A stretch of DNA of 38,608 nt, taken from the NCBI GenBank assembly GCA_946480525.1, contig CAMLLA010000002.1, positions 1 to 38,608 on the forward strand, written 5' to 3'. A program made the position numbers and the translations under genes. The notes below the pieces were generated by a model. That model was not told the origin of the DNA and ran no database searches. It saw nothing but the letters and a program-made list of their open reading frames with translations. Position 1 is the first letter of the stretch; every line of letters begins with the position of its first letter. Origin of the DNA: an uncultured Asticcacaulis sp. (lineage in GTDB: Bacteria; Pseudomonadota; Alphaproteobacteria; Caulobacterales; Caulobacteraceae). Of the stretch, positions 7,605-17,321 are shown in pieces.

Positions 7605-9120
7605 GGGCAGCCCCCTTGGTCTTCTGGACGTGGCTGCGCACGAAATCGTAGTGCCCAGGCATGCTGGCGACATTCGAGGCGATATGGTCGCGCAGGTCGT
7701 TCATGGTCTTCAGCATGGTATCGAAATCGACATTGTCGGCCTGGGGGTCATAACCTTCTGGCGAAATCCTTTGGCCGGTATAGACGGCGATCCAGCTGGC
7801 CGGCGAAAACAGCCCGTCCTTGTAGCGATGGATATGGCCGCGCCGTTTGAATATTTCCATTTTTTCGGAAAGGCTGTCGGGCAGCTTCATCGTCTGGACG
7901 TGCTTCCACAAATCCCCCGTGCGCTCACCCGACGCATGATAGTGCAGCACCAGGAAATCGCGGACGCGCGTATATTCGATATCGACCAGGCGGTTATACT
8001 CTTCGGCCAGGGCCGGATCGATCTTTTGTTCCGGAAACAGGCGCATCAGGAAGTTCACGGCGACCTGCGACATGTAGATGCTGGTGGATTCCAGCGGTTC
8101 CAGGAAGCCTGAGGCCAGGCCCAGCGCGATACAGTTCTTGTGCCACGAATTCTTGCGGCGGCCGGAACGGAACCGGATCAGGCGCGGATCGCCCTGGGCC
8201 GGGCCGTCGAGATTCTCAAGCAGGACCTCGCGCGCCCGCTCCTCGGTGGTGAAGCGGCTGGAGAAAACATAGCCGGTGCCCAGGCGGTTCTGCAAAGGGA
8301 TGCGCCACTGCCAGCCAGCCTCACGCGCCGTGCAGCGCGTCGTGGCGAAATATTCGTCGTCGAGATCGCTCGACAAGGCCCAGGCCCGGTCGCACGGCAA
8401 CCATTCCGCCCAGTCTTCCCAGCCGACCTTCAGCGCCTCGCCGATCAGGACGGCGCGGAAGCCCGAGCAGTCGATGAAGATGTCGCCCTTGACGACCTCT
8501 CCCGACGCCAGGGTCAGCGACTGGATATAGCCGTCCTCCGGGCGCAGCTTGACGTCGACCACCGTGCCCTCGGTGCGCTTGAGCCCGCGCTTTTCCGACC
8601 AGCGGCGCAGGTAGGCGGCATAGAGATAGGCGTCGAAATGGTAGGCGTAGGAATAGGTCGAGCGGATCGACGTCAGGTCCTTGTCCGGAAAGTCGAACTT
8701 CTGTTCGCGGCTGGCGACGGACGGATAGGAAAAGTCGTCGATGTTGAAGTGGTGGCCATTGGCCTTCGCCCTGAGCCAGCACTGAAAGAAGGGCACGCCC
8801 TCGATCGGATGGCCGTGCGTGCCGAAGGGATGGAAATAGGTGTCGCCCTTGCGCGCCCAGTCGCGGAACTCGATCGCCAGCTTGAAGGTGCCGTTGGTCT
8901 CGCGCATGAACTCGACTTCGTCCAGGCCCAGGAATTCATTGAAGTCGCGCACCTGCGGCAGGGTCGATTCCCCGACACCAACGATGCCGATCTCACCCGA
9001 CTCGATCAGGCGCACCGAGGTTTGCCGTGTGTTGAAGACCTTCGTCAGCGATGCCGCCAGCATCCAGCCCGCCGTTCCCCCGCCAAGTATGACGATTTTT
9101 CGCGGCGCCCTGCTGTCCAT
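7597..9120 (-). CDS. Flavin-dependent tryptophan halogenase-family protein
   Basis: Protein of 507 aa with the complete signature set of flavin-dependent halogenases: GGGTAG flavin loop (residues 13-18), GVGESTLP, catalytic-type lysine K80 in GTFKLAI, WQWRIP at 270-275, and E344 in EPLESTS. These match PrnA-type positions closely. Such enzymes use FADH2, oxygen and halide to halogenate an aromatic substrate. In Caulobacterales and Xanthomonadales many homologues sit near TonB-dependent receptors and their substrate is unknown. I chose the ATG at 9120 (AAAGGGAG upstream), which puts the flavin loop at the N-terminus; an in-frame ATG at 9180 adds only unlikely residues. First gene of a two-gene operon. 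Confidence 0.85.
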   Translation of the reverse strand: MDSRAPRKIVILGGGTAGWMLAASLTKVFNTRQTSVRLIESGEIGIVGVGESTLPQVRDFNEFLGLDEVEFMRETNGTFKLAIEFRDWARKGDTYFHPFGTHGHPIEGVPFFQCWLRAKANGHHFNIDDFSYPSVASREQKFDFPDKDLTSIRSTYSYAYHFDAYLYAAYLRRWSEKRGLKRTEGTVVDVKLRPEDGYIQSLTLASGEVVKGDIFIDCSGFRAVLIGEALKVGWEDWAEWLPCDRAWALSSDLDDEYFATTRCTAREAGWQWRIPLQNRLGTGYVFSSRFTTEERAREVLLENLDGPAQGDPRLIRFRSGRRKNSWHKNCIALGLASGFLEPLESTSIYMSQVAVNFLMRLFPEQKIDPALAEEYNRLVDIEYTRVRDFLVLHYHASGERTGDLWKHVQTMKLPDSLSEKMEIFKRRGHIHRYKDGLFSPASWIAVYTGQRISPEGYDPQADNVDFDTMLKTMNDLRDHIASNVASMPGHYDFVRSHVQKTKGAARV

Positions 9121-9227
9121 CCGCACTCCCTTTGCAAATCGTGTTTTTAATGTGTTTGCAGACAGAAGAGGCTGCGTCAAGGGGCCGTCGCCGCCTAGCC
9201 AAGCAGGACCGCGAAAATCAATATTAA

Positions 9228-9245
9228 TGTAGTTACGTAACTACA
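9228..9245. promoter_or_regulatory. Perfect 18-bp palindrome, candidate operator
   Basis: TGTAGTTACGTAACTACA is a perfect palindrome about 108 bases upstream of the halogenase start. A -10-like TAATAT (reverse strand, 9221-9226) abuts it, so a bound regulator could block the promoter. The form would suit a TetR- or MarR-type dimer, but no such gene is nearby. Confidence 0.55.
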
Positions 9246-9279
9246 ATGTTGCCAAAATGTGTCGCCAAAAAATTCAATG

Positions 9280-9297
9280 CTGATAATGACTTATCAG
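9280..9297. promoter_or_regulatory. Second palindrome, candidate operator
   Basis: CTGATAA-TGAC-TTATCAG has perfect 7-base arms and a 4-base spacer. It resembles a Fur box superficially, but the spacing is one base too long. Unassigned. Confidence 0.4.
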
Positions 9298-9505
9298 TCT
9301 ATTTCCGTGGCGCGAAGGGGTCTTGCGCGAATGGCAAAATGTGATTAGCCCTTAAGGAATTCCCGCATCCTTTATTTCCATGGACCCGGGAAGCGCCTAT
9401 CATTGTCTTGGCGGGGCGGGCGTCCCGGCATATCCAGGACAGGACGACTTGTGAACGCGGCGCAGACCGTACGCCTGCCGTCTTTGGGAGCCCAGGGAGA
9501 CAACA

Positions 9506-10774
9506 ATGTCTGTAGCCGAGTTGAGCATCGCCTTCTTTTTCCAGATGTTCGTCATCCTGGCCGCGTGCCGGCTGGCCGGCTGGATCTGCGTCAAATATTT
9601 CAGACAGCCCCAGGTGATCGGCGAGATGATCGCCGGTGTTATTCTGGGGCCGTCGCTGTTCGGCCTTCTGCTGCCGGACGTTCAGGCGACAGTGTTTCCG
9701 CCCGAATCCAAACCCGTTCTCTTCGTCATTTCGCAGTTCGGCATAGGCCTGTTCATGTTCATCGTCGGCATGGGGTTCCAGACCGACCACTTCAAGAACA
9801 ATTCCAATGCCGCCATCGCCATATCGCTGTCCGGCATTTCCGCGCCGTTTCTGGTCGCCATCGCCATCACCCCCTTCCTTCTGACGGTGCCAGGCCTTTT
9901 CAATCATGGCGTCACAGCCATGCAGGCGACCTTGTTCCTGGGCGCGTGCATCGCCATCACCGCCTTCCCCGTCCTGGCGCGCATCCTTCATGAAAAGAAT
10001 CTGAGCCACACCAGGATCGGCACCCTGACCCTGTCGTCGGCCGCCATTGACGACGCCGGCGCATGGTGCGTGCTGGCCCTGGTCCTGGCGTCCCTGGGCG
10101 AAGGGTCCGGCGTGGCCGTAAAGGCGATTACCGGTGGCCTGTTCTTCGTCCTCTTCATGCTGCTGTTCGGGCCGAAGCTGCTGACGCCCCTGGCCAGGAT
10201 CGTCGAGCGTGACGGCCAGATGTCGCCGGCGGTGCTTTCGATCGTCCTGATGGTCTTCGTCCTCAGCGCCTGGGCCATGGACTATGTCGGCATGCACGCC
10301 GTTTTCGGCGGTTTCATACTGGGTGTCGTCATGCCGCGCGGCAAGCTGACCGACGAAGTCAAAAAGACACTCGAGCCCATCGCCGTCAGCTTCCTGGTGC
10401 CGATCTTCTTCACCTATTCCGGCCTGCATACCCAACTTAACGTCGTCAACAATATCGAGCTGGTCCTGATCGCCGCCGGCATCCTCGTGGCCTGCGTCCT
10501 GGCCAAGGCCGGCGCGTGTTACCTGGCGGCGCGCGCCTGCGGGCAGGACAACCGTACCGCCCTGTCGGTCGGCACGCTGATGAACGCGCGCGGCCTGACC
10601 GAACTGATCATCATCAATATCGGCCTTCAGAAGGGCATTATCGGACCCGCCCTGTTTTCGATGCTGGTGGTGATGGCTATCGTGACCACCCTGATGACCT
10701 CCCCGCTGTTCGACCTGATCCAGAACTGGGGCAAGGCGAAGCCTGGGCGCACCAATTCGGTGGAAGACGCCTAA
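9506..10774 (+). CDS. CPA2-family cation:proton antiporter
   Basis: Integral membrane antiporter of 422 aa with about 12-13 hydrophobic segments, of the Kef/NapA-like sodium/hydrogen exchanger family. VIGEMIAGVILGPSLFG near residue 35 is typical of the first conserved block. AAIDDAGAW carries the paired acidic residues used for ion exchange, and MNARGLTELI is a late conserved motif. It lacks the cytoplasmic RCK/TrkA-N domain found in longer KefB/C proteins. ATG at 9506 follows CAGGGAGAC. It is probably a single-gene unit, and its stop overlaps the convergent amidohydrolase stop by four bases. The transported ion (Na+ or K+) is not determinable. Confidence 0.88.
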   Translation: MSVAELSIAFFFQMFVILAACRLAGWICVKYFRQPQVIGEMIAGVILGPSLFGLLLPDVQATVFPPESKPVLFVISQFGIGLFMFIVGMGFQTDHFKNNSNAAIAISLSGISAPFLVAIAITPFLLTVPGLFNHGVTAMQATLFLGACIAITAFPVLARILHEKNLSHTRIGTLTLSSAAIDDAGAWCVLALVLASLGEGSGVAVKAITGGLFFVLFMLLFGPKLLTPLARIVERDGQMSPAVLSIVLMVFVLSAWAMDYVGMHAVFGGFILGVVMPRGKLTDEVKKTLEPIAVSFLVPIFFTYSGLHTQLNVVNNIELVLIAAGILVACVLAKAGACYLAARACGQDNRTALSVGTLMNARGLTELIIINIGLQKGIIGPALFSMLVVMAIVTTLMTSPLFDLIQNWGKAKPGRTNSVEDA

Positions 10775-12552
10775 AAAGCATCCGTCCCATGCACGGTCCT
10801 GCCGCCGACGACGGTAAGCAGGACCTTCGTGCCGCCGATCTCTTCCGGCGCGATCGCGAACAGGTCGCGGTCGATGACGATCAGGTCGGCCAGCTTGCCG
10901 ACTTCGAGCGAACCGACCTCTGTTTCCTGCCTCAGGCTATAGGCGGCATTTATCGTCATGGCGCGGATGGCGCTTATCAGCGGCAGTCCGGGATCGACGC
11001 CCAGACGTCCGGGGTATTTTTCCGCATCGGCGCCGAACGCCCGGCGCGTCACGGCGATCTGAAGCGCCAGCCATTCATTGAGCGCGTCCACCGGCCAGTC
11101 GCTGCCGAAGACGATCCGCGCGCCATATATTTCCAATAAACCGGAAGGCTCTACCAAGGCGTGGCGCGCCGGGCCCAGATAGTCGCGCACCGTATCGACC
11201 GTATCCGCGCCGGGCTTGCCCCACTGAAAGGACAGAACCGGCAGCGCGTTCAGTTCGCCAAAGCGGGCATAGTCATTGGGATCGACCAGTTCAGCGTGGG
11301 CGATGGCCGGACGGGCGGCGCTTTGCGGCCGCGCCTGGCGCAGGCTCGCAATCCCGTCCAGCGCCTGGCGGACCGCGCCGTCGCCGTCGGCGTGCATGTG
11401 AGGATCGATGCCGGCATCCGACAGGCGGATCAGCGTGTCGGACAACTGTGCATCCGTGAAATAGGGCTGCGGCCCCCGGTTCTTGCCGGGCCGCCACCGG
11501 GGCGCATCTTTAGTTCCGATATTTTCGAAGTATGGCGCAACCATCATGCCGGTCAGTGACGGCGCGGCGATGACGCCGTCGAGGAACAGCTTGGCGGTAT
11601 GAATGCTGAGGCCCGGCGCGCTCCCCCTGCCCGGCCGCTCGTACTCGGTCTTTTGGCGCAGTACCTCCGCAACCGCCCGGCCCGCGTCATAGTCCGTGCC
11701 GGCGTCGATCAGTACGCCGAAATGCCCACGCGCCGTCAGTTCACCCGCCGCCATGACGTCGCGATAGGCGCTCAAGGTCTCGATGTCGGTATAGACGTCG
11801 AGAAAGCTTGTGATGCCCTGTTCGCGCATCATCTTCAACGCGATCTGCGTCGCCCTGAGATTGGTCGCGGCGTCGGGCGGCGGGACGTGCCTGCTGATCA
11901 GTTCCTGGGCGGCGTCTTCGAATCGGCCGGTGGGCTCGCCGTTCGCGTCGCGCTGAATGACTCCGTCCTTTGGGTCCGGCGTGTCGCGGGTCACCCCGGC
12001 GATCTCAAGGCCACGCGCATTCGTCAGGTTGGAGTGGCCGAAGGACGAACGCACCATGATCGGGCGCGCCGTTTTCAGGCTGTCTAGATCGGCATGGCTC
12101 AACACCCTGCCGACAGGCTGCACGGCCTGTTCGTACCAGTTGATGACGACCAGCCACTTCGCCGGGTTGGCCTGTGGCTCGGCATCGAGACAGGCCTGGA
12201 TCTTCGCCTGGAACTGCGCGACCGTCAGCGGTTCGTAGCGCAGGTTGCAGTTCAGTTCGCGCAGGCCGCCCGATTGCGGATGCATGTGGCCGTCGATCAG
12301 TCCGGGCAGGACCGTATGCCCCTTGAGGTCGATGACCCTGGTCCGGCGTCCAGTAAAGGCCTTCGCCCCGGCGCTACCGCCGACATAAACGATGCGCCCG
12401 TCACGGACGGCAATGGCTTCGGCCACGGTATCGCCCACGTCGACGGTATGGATGCGGCCATGGACGAAGACGGTGTCGGCGGGTTTTTCCCTGGCTGCCA
12501 CCGGCGCCGCGCATAAGGCCAGGGCTATGAATGCCGTGCAGAATACCTTCAT
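10771..12552 (-). CDS. Secreted amidohydrolase (Amidohydro_3, YtcJ-like)
   Basis: Predicted exported metal-dependent amidohydrolase of 593 aa. Residues 1-21 form a signal peptide (hydrophobic core, VAA cleavage). The small beta domain has HGRIHTVD and AIAVRDGRIVYVG, followed by LPGLIDGHMHP with metal-binding histidines H89 and H91. PHMHADGDGAVR and FGSDWPV occur towards the C-terminus, as in the YtcJ family. Known members hydrolyse cyclic amides or N-acyl bonds; substrate here is unknown. I chose the start at 12552 because of the signal peptide, although its ribosome site is weak. The frame is open upstream to 12681, which would overlap the next gene. Confidence 0.82.
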   Translation of the reverse strand: MKVFCTAFIALALCAAPVAAREKPADTVFVHGRIHTVDVGDTVAEAIAVRDGRIVYVGGSAGAKAFTGRRTRVIDLKGHTVLPGLIDGHMHPQSGGLRELNCNLRYEPLTVAQFQAKIQACLDAEPQANPAKWLVVINWYEQAVQPVGRVLSHADLDSLKTARPIMVRSSFGHSNLTNARGLEIAGVTRDTPDPKDGVIQRDANGEPTGRFEDAAQELISRHVPPPDAATNLRATQIALKMMREQGITSFLDVYTDIETLSAYRDVMAAGELTARGHFGVLIDAGTDYDAGRAVAEVLRQKTEYERPGRGSAPGLSIHTAKLFLDGVIAAPSLTGMMVAPYFENIGTKDAPRWRPGKNRGPQPYFTDAQLSDTLIRLSDAGIDPHMHADGDGAVRQALDGIASLRQARPQSAARPAIAHAELVDPNDYARFGELNALPVLSFQWGKPGADTVDTVRDYLGPARHALVEPSGLLEIYGARIVFGSDWPVDALNEWLALQIAVTRRAFGADAEKYPGRLGVDPGLPLISAIRAMTINAAYSLRQETEVGSLEVGKLADLIVIDRDLFAIAPEEIGGTKVLLTVVGGRTVHGTDAF

Positions 12553-12622
12553 GGTGCCCAATCCGCCAGGAATGTCAGATGGGTAAGACATAACCGGCGG
12601 AACGGATAAAGGGCAAGCCGTC

Positions 12623-13849
12623 CTATTTAGACAGGGTGGGCGCGTTGCGCTTGGGACCGACACCTTCGGGCACCGGGACACCGCCGGAGTTATAACCGGA
12701 ATTGATCACAAGCACCGGGTTCTTTTCGACCGTCAGGGTATCGGCGACGATGATGCTCCACGCCGAGTCCTGGGCAACATTGCCGGCGGTCGAAACCTTC
12801 AGTTCCGCACCGGGAATATAGATGGTGCCGAGAAGTTTCGAGACTCGGTCCGAAGCAATGGTGAACTGTTCGACGTTGTCACGAGTCGTCACCAGCAGGA
12901 AACCGGCGAACGGACCGCTCTTGCGCGCCGCCAGCTGCACCTCGGCCCGGTCGGCGAAGTTGATCTTCTTGGTCGAGCCAAAGATAAGCGTCACGTCGTC
13001 GCCCCGGATCGTCGCGTTCTTCTTCGCGTCGAGATCGTCCATGAACCAGTGCTCGCCCGGTTGCAGGACCAGGGTCGCGTCCTGGTCGATGATATAGCGC
13101 TCACAGTGGACACCCGCCGGAAGGTAGGTTGTGGTCCCCTTCTCTTCCTTGATATTCTGCGGCTTGCCTTCGCATTCCGTCGGAGGGTTGAGGTTCATCG
13201 CCGCGAACGGATCGGGGATCCTCATCGCACCTGAATTGCCGGAGGGCGACACGGGACCGGAAATCGCACCGACGGCCTGGGTCCTGCTGGCCTGGATCAT
13301 GGCGCTGTTCTTGACGGCGACATGTTTGTTGGCATGGATGGCGCAGCCGGTCGCGCGGATGCGCGCCGTATCCTGCACATCGATCCCACCCTTGCCCTTG
13401 CTGCCGGTCTGCAGGATGCACAGCGGAATGGAGCCGAGGTTTTCGGCGGTGGCGGTGACGTGAATGTTCATGTCGCCGAATTCCATGAAGCCCGCTATCG
13501 CCTGATGATCGGCGGCCGCAGTGACGGTCACGGACTGGCGATCGGCGGCAACCGTGGCGGCCACCTGGACGTTGGATTTGATGCCGGCGTTCTTGATCAC
13601 CATGTTCGCCGCGGCAATCGCCGCCTGGACAGGCCCTTCATCACTGGTGCTGGCGATAGATAATCGGCCAGCGCCGGCCAGGGCGCCCGCGTCCACCGCT
13701 TCCTGAAGATTGCCGCGCTCATTGCTGGCTGCCGCCAGCTCAAGCACTCCGAAACCTGCGAACAGAAGCGGAATCGCGCACAACGCCATCACCGTCGTGG
13801 CATTGCCTCGCGTGTCGTTCAAAAGTCGGCTTAGGGTACGCGCGAACAT
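12623..13849 (-). CDS. TadG-like pilus-assembly-related protein
   Basis: Protein of 408 aa anchored by one N-terminal membrane segment. The first part (RGNATTVMALCAIPLLFAGF, then a helix with NLQEAVDAGALAGA) is the TadG/TadE-type N-terminal region. The remainder is beta-rich, with repeated short strands reminiscent of a parallel beta-helix. TadG proteins belong to Flp/Tad pilus systems, but no other tad or cpa gene lies here, so this is an orphan copy. ATG at 13849 follows AGGGA at good spacing. It ends 70 bases before the amidohydrolase start and may be cotranscribed with it. Confidence 0.7.
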   Translation of the reverse strand: MFARTLSRLLNDTRGNATTVMALCAIPLLFAGFGVLELAAASNERGNLQEAVDAGALAGAGRLSIASTSDEGPVQAAIAAANMVIKNAGIKSNVQVAATVAADRQSVTVTAAADHQAIAGFMEFGDMNIHVTATAENLGSIPLCILQTGSKGKGGIDVQDTARIRATGCAIHANKHVAVKNSAMIQASRTQAVGAISGPVSPSGNSGAMRIPDPFAAMNLNPPTECEGKPQNIKEEKGTTTYLPAGVHCERYIIDQDATLVLQPGEHWFMDDLDAKKNATIRGDDVTLIFGSTKKINFADRAEVQLAARKSGPFAGFLLVTTRDNVEQFTIASDRVSKLLGTIYIPGAELKVSTAGNVAQDSAWSIIVADTLTVEKNPVLVINSGYNSGGVPVPEGVGPKRNAPTLSK

Positions 13850-14326
13850 TTCAAATCCCTGTGGCCATATATCCAACCAGAAAAGTGTAAATATTCCCCT
13901 CGCTCTTCCTGTTAAAATAATACCGCTGATACACGGCCATGAAGGTTAAGCGTCGCGATCACATTGACTCTTTAATGCAACGCCCGGCGAAAATTCAGCA
14001 AAAGCGATGGTGTTGTAGCCGCTCCGGGAATCACAGAGAGGATAGTCAAACAAAACGCTACACTTCGACCGTATTCATCTGTCCGCTACTTTGTTCCGCC
14101 GCTTGGCAAGTGAGCGAAAACCCTGGTCAGGGCCCACCCGTTCCCTTTCATCCACGAGTTTCAGAGCGCAGGTTTAACGCGGGCCACGCGCCGTTCCACC
14201 TACCGGCATCATTAGGATGCGGGTAAGACAGCGGGGGGACCAAGGTGACGCGGAAGTGATTTGCCAATGGCCACCGCGCATTGCTTTTCCTGCGCGTCCT
14301 GTGCCGCGTAAACTGAAGAGTTAGCC
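13850..14326. other. Divergent intergenic region, 477 bases
   Basis: Lies between the TadG-like gene (leftward) and the hybrid kinase (rightward). I see no convincing gene, RNA or strong inverted repeat. It must contain the promoters of both genes but I cannot place them. Confidence 0.5.
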
Positions 14327-16807
14327 ATGAATGAACAACCGACGCCACCGGGAAACGTCGATAAGGTTACATTCAATTCCGACGGGTTGGCTGAAACCCT
14401 TCCCCTCCGGACCATTCTGGATGCCACGCCGGACGGTGCCCTGGTTGTGTCGCCCGACGGCGATGTGCTGCACGCGAATGACGTCGCTGCAAAAATGCTG
14501 GAAGCCGATACTGCGGACGCAATCCTCGGCCGGCCGGCGCTCGATTTCGTCGCCACAGGTCATCAAGACGTCTTTGCCGAATTCCAACGCAGGATCGCGC
14601 TGGGTGAACCGGCCACGCTCGAATTCGAAATCGCGGGTGTGCGTGGCGGACATTGCTGCCTGGACGCCAGCGCCACGCCCCTCCCCACCGGCGATGGCCG
14701 CTTCCATGGTCTGTTGCTTGTCCGCGATATTTCAGATCGCAAGACCGCCGAGCGGCAACTGGTTGAAGACCGCGCCTCGCTTGAAACGCTCAACACGCTG
14801 AGCCGTGCACTTGCCTCGACGCTTGATTTGCAGGCGCTGGTCCAACTGGCGACCGACGAAGTCACGCGCCTGACCGGAGCGCAATTCGGCGCCTTTTTCT
14901 ACAACATCGTCAATGACGAAGGTGAAGCGCTCCAGCTCTACACCTTGTCGGGCGCGCAAAAGAACGCTTTCGCGCAGTTCCCCCATCCCCGCACGACGCC
15001 CTTGCTCGGCCCCACCTTCCACGGGCACGGCACGATCGTCAGCGACGACATCACGTCCGATCCCCGCTATGGCAAGGCGCAGCCAGGCGGCATGCCGGCA
15101 GGCCACCTGCCAGTTCGCAGCTACCTGGCCGTGCCGGTCGTGTCCCGCAGCGGAGACGTGCTTGGCAGCATGCTGCTGGGACACCGCGACGCGGGCGTCT
15201 TCAATGCCCGCTCCGTACAACTGGCGGAAGGCATCGCCGCGTTCGCCGCCGTCGGCATCGACAATTCCCGCCTGTACGAAGCCGTCCAGTCCAGCGAACA
15301 GCGCTTTCGCGTGCTTACCGACGCCATGCCGCAACTGGTGTGGAGCACACGCGGCGACACCGGCATGTGCCAGTACCTCAGTTCCCAATGGCAGGAATAT
15401 ACCGGCGTGCCGCTCAGGGCGCTGCTGGGCTTTGGCTGGCTCGAAGTCGTTCATGAAGACGACCGGTCACACGCCATGGAGGTCTGGAAGGAGGCGCGCG
15501 CCAATGTCGCGCCCTATGCCGTGGAATACCGCATCCGGCGTCATGACCACGAATACCGCTGGTTCAAGGCCCGCGGAGAGCCCGTATCTGCCGGCGATGG
15601 TCAGGCACCGATCTGGTACGGCACCTGTACGGACATCCACGAACTGACGGAAGCCCGGCAGCGCGCCGAAGACGCCAACGTCGCCAAGACGGAATTCCTG
15701 GCCAATATGAGCCACGAGATCCGCACGCCGATGAACGCCATCATCGGCCTGTCGCACGTCCTGGCGAGAAGCCAGCCCCTGACGGAAAAACAGATGCAGT
15801 ATATATCTACACTGCAACTGTCCGCCGACTCGCTGATGACGCTTATCAATGACCTGCTGGATATCGCCCGCATCGAAGCAGGGAACGTCGAACTCAATTA
15901 TGCGCCGTTCGACCTTGCCGCTCTGATCGCGGAGGTCACGACCATCCTCGCCGTTCGCGCCTCCGAAAAAGGCATCGGCCTGACGTACGATACCGAAGGC
16001 GTTGCCGGAAAGCGCTTTGCCGGCGACGCCGCCCGGCTGCGCCAGGTCATCCTCAACCTGTGCAGCAACGCGGTCAAGTTCACCGACATCGGCTTCGTGC
16101 GCGTTACCGCCGAACGGCGCAGCGGCGGCGTCGCCCTCACCGTCCAGGACACGGGAATAGGCATCGCGCCGGAAAAGCTCGAAACCATTTTTGACAAGTT
16201 CGTCCAGGCCGACACCACGATCAACCGCCGTTATGGCGGCACTGGCCTGGGGCTGACCATCGCACGGACGATCGTGGAAGCCATGGGCGGCGCGATCTCG
16301 GTCGAAAGCGAGGTTGGCAAGGGATCGGTCTTTCATGTCGTGCTGCCGCTTCACAAGGCTCAGTCCCCGGCCGTGGCGGCCGATACGTCCACGCCCGCGA
16401 ACCTGCCGGCAAACGGCAAAGGCAGGGTGCTGGTCGTCGAGGACAACGACGCCAACATTCTCGTTGCCCAAACGATACTCGAAGACGCGGGATACCAGGT
16501 CGACGTCGCCCGGAACGGCATTGAAGCCTTCGAACGGGCCCGCGCGTCGGGCTATGTCGCCGTGCTGATGGACGTCCAGATGCCTGGCATGAATGGTTTC
16601 GAAGCCACCCGGCTGATCCGGGAACACGAGCGCGCGACCTATTGCGCGCCTGTCCAGATTATCGGCATGACGGCCCACGCCTTCGCCGGCGACCGTGACC
16701 AGTGTCTGGCGGCGGGCATGAACGACTACCTTGCCAAACCTGTCAATCCAGCGGCGCTGTGCGAAGCGCTCGAACGCGCCGCCAGCCTGGCGCCTGCGTG
16801 GACCTGA
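14327..16807 (+). CDS. Hybrid histidine kinase, PAS-GAF-PAS-HisKA-HATPase-REC
   Basis: Predicted soluble sensor kinase of 826 aa without membrane segments. Order: PAS (about 15-130), GAF (about 147-320), second PAS (about 325-445), HisKA with H463 in MSHEIRTP, HATPase (about 565-685, with GGTGLGL), and a C-terminal receiver (about 703-820) with D749 in LMDVQMPG and the AKPV lysine. Expected chemistry is autophosphorylation on H463 and transfer to D749; no histidine phosphotransfer protein is nearby. The GAF and PAS domains may bind a cofactor or small molecule. It precedes the KaiC-like operon, separated by a small opposite-strand gene. Its HisKA region is close in DNA sequence to that of the kinase at 18812. 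Confidence 0.92.
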   Translation: MNEQPTPPGNVDKVTFNSDGLAETLPLRTILDATPDGALVVSPDGDVLHANDVAAKMLEADTADAILGRPALDFVATGHQDVFAEFQRRIALGEPATLEFEIAGVRGGHCCLDASATPLPTGDGRFHGLLLVRDISDRKTAERQLVEDRASLETLNTLSRALASTLDLQALVQLATDEVTRLTGAQFGAFFYNIVNDEGEALQLYTLSGAQKNAFAQFPHPRTTPLLGPTFHGHGTIVSDDITSDPRYGKAQPGGMPAGHLPVRSYLAVPVVSRSGDVLGSMLLGHRDAGVFNARSVQLAEGIAAFAAVGIDNSRLYEAVQSSEQRFRVLTDAMPQLVWSTRGDTGMCQYLSSQWQEYTGVPLRALLGFGWLEVVHEDDRSHAMEVWKEARANVAPYAVEYRIRRHDHEYRWFKARGEPVSAGDGQAPIWYGTCTDIHELTEARQRAEDANVAKTEFLANMSHEIRTPMNAIIGLSHVLARSQPLTEKQMQYISTLQLSADSLMTLINDLLDIARIEAGNVELNYAPFDLAALIAEVTTILAVRASEKGIGLTYDTEGVAGKRFAGDAARLRQVILNLCSNAVKFTDIGFVRVTAERRSGGVALTVQDTGIGIAPEKLETIFDKFVQADTTINRRYGGTGLGLTIARTIVEAMGGAISVESEVGKGSVFHVVLPLHKAQSPAVAADTSTPANLPANGKGRVLVVEDNDANILVAQTILEDAGYQVDVARNGIEAFERARASGYVAVLMDVQMPGMNGFEATRLIREHERATYCAPVQIIGMTAHAFAGDRDQCLAAGMNDYLAKPVNPAALCEALERAASLAPAWT

Positions 16808-16825
16808 TGCAATCCCGCCCACAAG

Positions 16826-17146
16826 CTATGCGTCGTTCATGACACGCGACTGGGTGAAAAAGGCGACGTCATTGCGGACAGCGGCTTCCAGCAGTCCTTC
16901 GAAACTGGCTCTGGCCGCCTGCTGGCTGATCTGCCGGGATTGGTACGCATGCACGACACCCGTCAGCCGGCGGGTCAGGGCGCGTTCTTCAGCCAGGCCG
17001 AAGGTAAGCGACGTTACGGACAGGATCAGTGTCTTCATGTCCCGGCATGCGTCGTATTCCGAAATCATGTGCCGGTCCAGGCATTGGAAAACGGCTTCGA
17101 CATAAAGCTGGCGTTCTGCTGCGGAACTAAGCGTGTACCCGGTCAT
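16826..17146 (-). CDS. Small protein of unknown function, divergent from the KaiC-like gene
   Basis: Not recognised. The 106-aa protein appears largely helical and cytoplasmic, with no signal peptide or membrane segment. I chose the ATG at 17146 because GAGGACAAA precedes it; the open frame runs up to 17395 but that part would overlap the divergent KaiC-like gene. It is inserted between a hybrid kinase (ends 16807, convergent) and the KaiC-like gene (starts 17322, divergent, about 175 bases of shared promoter region). It does not look like KaiB. Position suggests a link to the signalling module, which is inference only. Confidence 0.65.
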   Translation of the reverse strand: MTGYTLSSAAERQLYVEAVFQCLDRHMISEYDACRDMKTLILSVTSLTFGLAEERALTRRLTGVVHAYQSRQISQQAARASFEGLLEAAVRNDVAFFTQSRVMNDA

Positions 17147-17321
17147 TTTGTCCTCATCGCTGCCTGGAGGATCCGAAAAGGCGTATGAGGTTTTCAAGAG
17201 GAAAGTTGCTCTGGCGGCTTCACAAACCCGACATTTATTTGGGCGGATTGTGCTGGGATGAAAAATTCCACATTGCTTTTTTCCAACCTTCCGGTCAGCC
17301 ATTTGCGGCGGAGAGCGTGAC

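Larger units (their letters stand above)
9121..9505. other. Divergent intergenic region with two palindromes
   Basis: This 385-base region lies between the halogenase-family operon (leftward) and the antiporter (rightward). No gene is supported. Two different perfect inverted repeats are present (9228-9245 and 9280-9297). No confident promoter could be placed for either direction. Confidence 0.6.

Noticed and set aside
9280..9297. Fur box
   Set aside because: Arms resemble TGATAA/TTATCA but the spacer is four bases rather than three, and the neighbouring genes are not iron genes.
9299..10435. 378-codon frame antisense to the antiporter
   Set aside because: Composition is rich in Gln, Gly, Asp and His, as expected from an opposite-strand shadow of a GC-rich gene; the antiporter frame is clearly coding.
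16826..17146. KaiB homologue next to the KaiC-like gene
   Set aside because: The sequence is helix-rich and lacks the thioredoxin-like pattern expected of KaiB.
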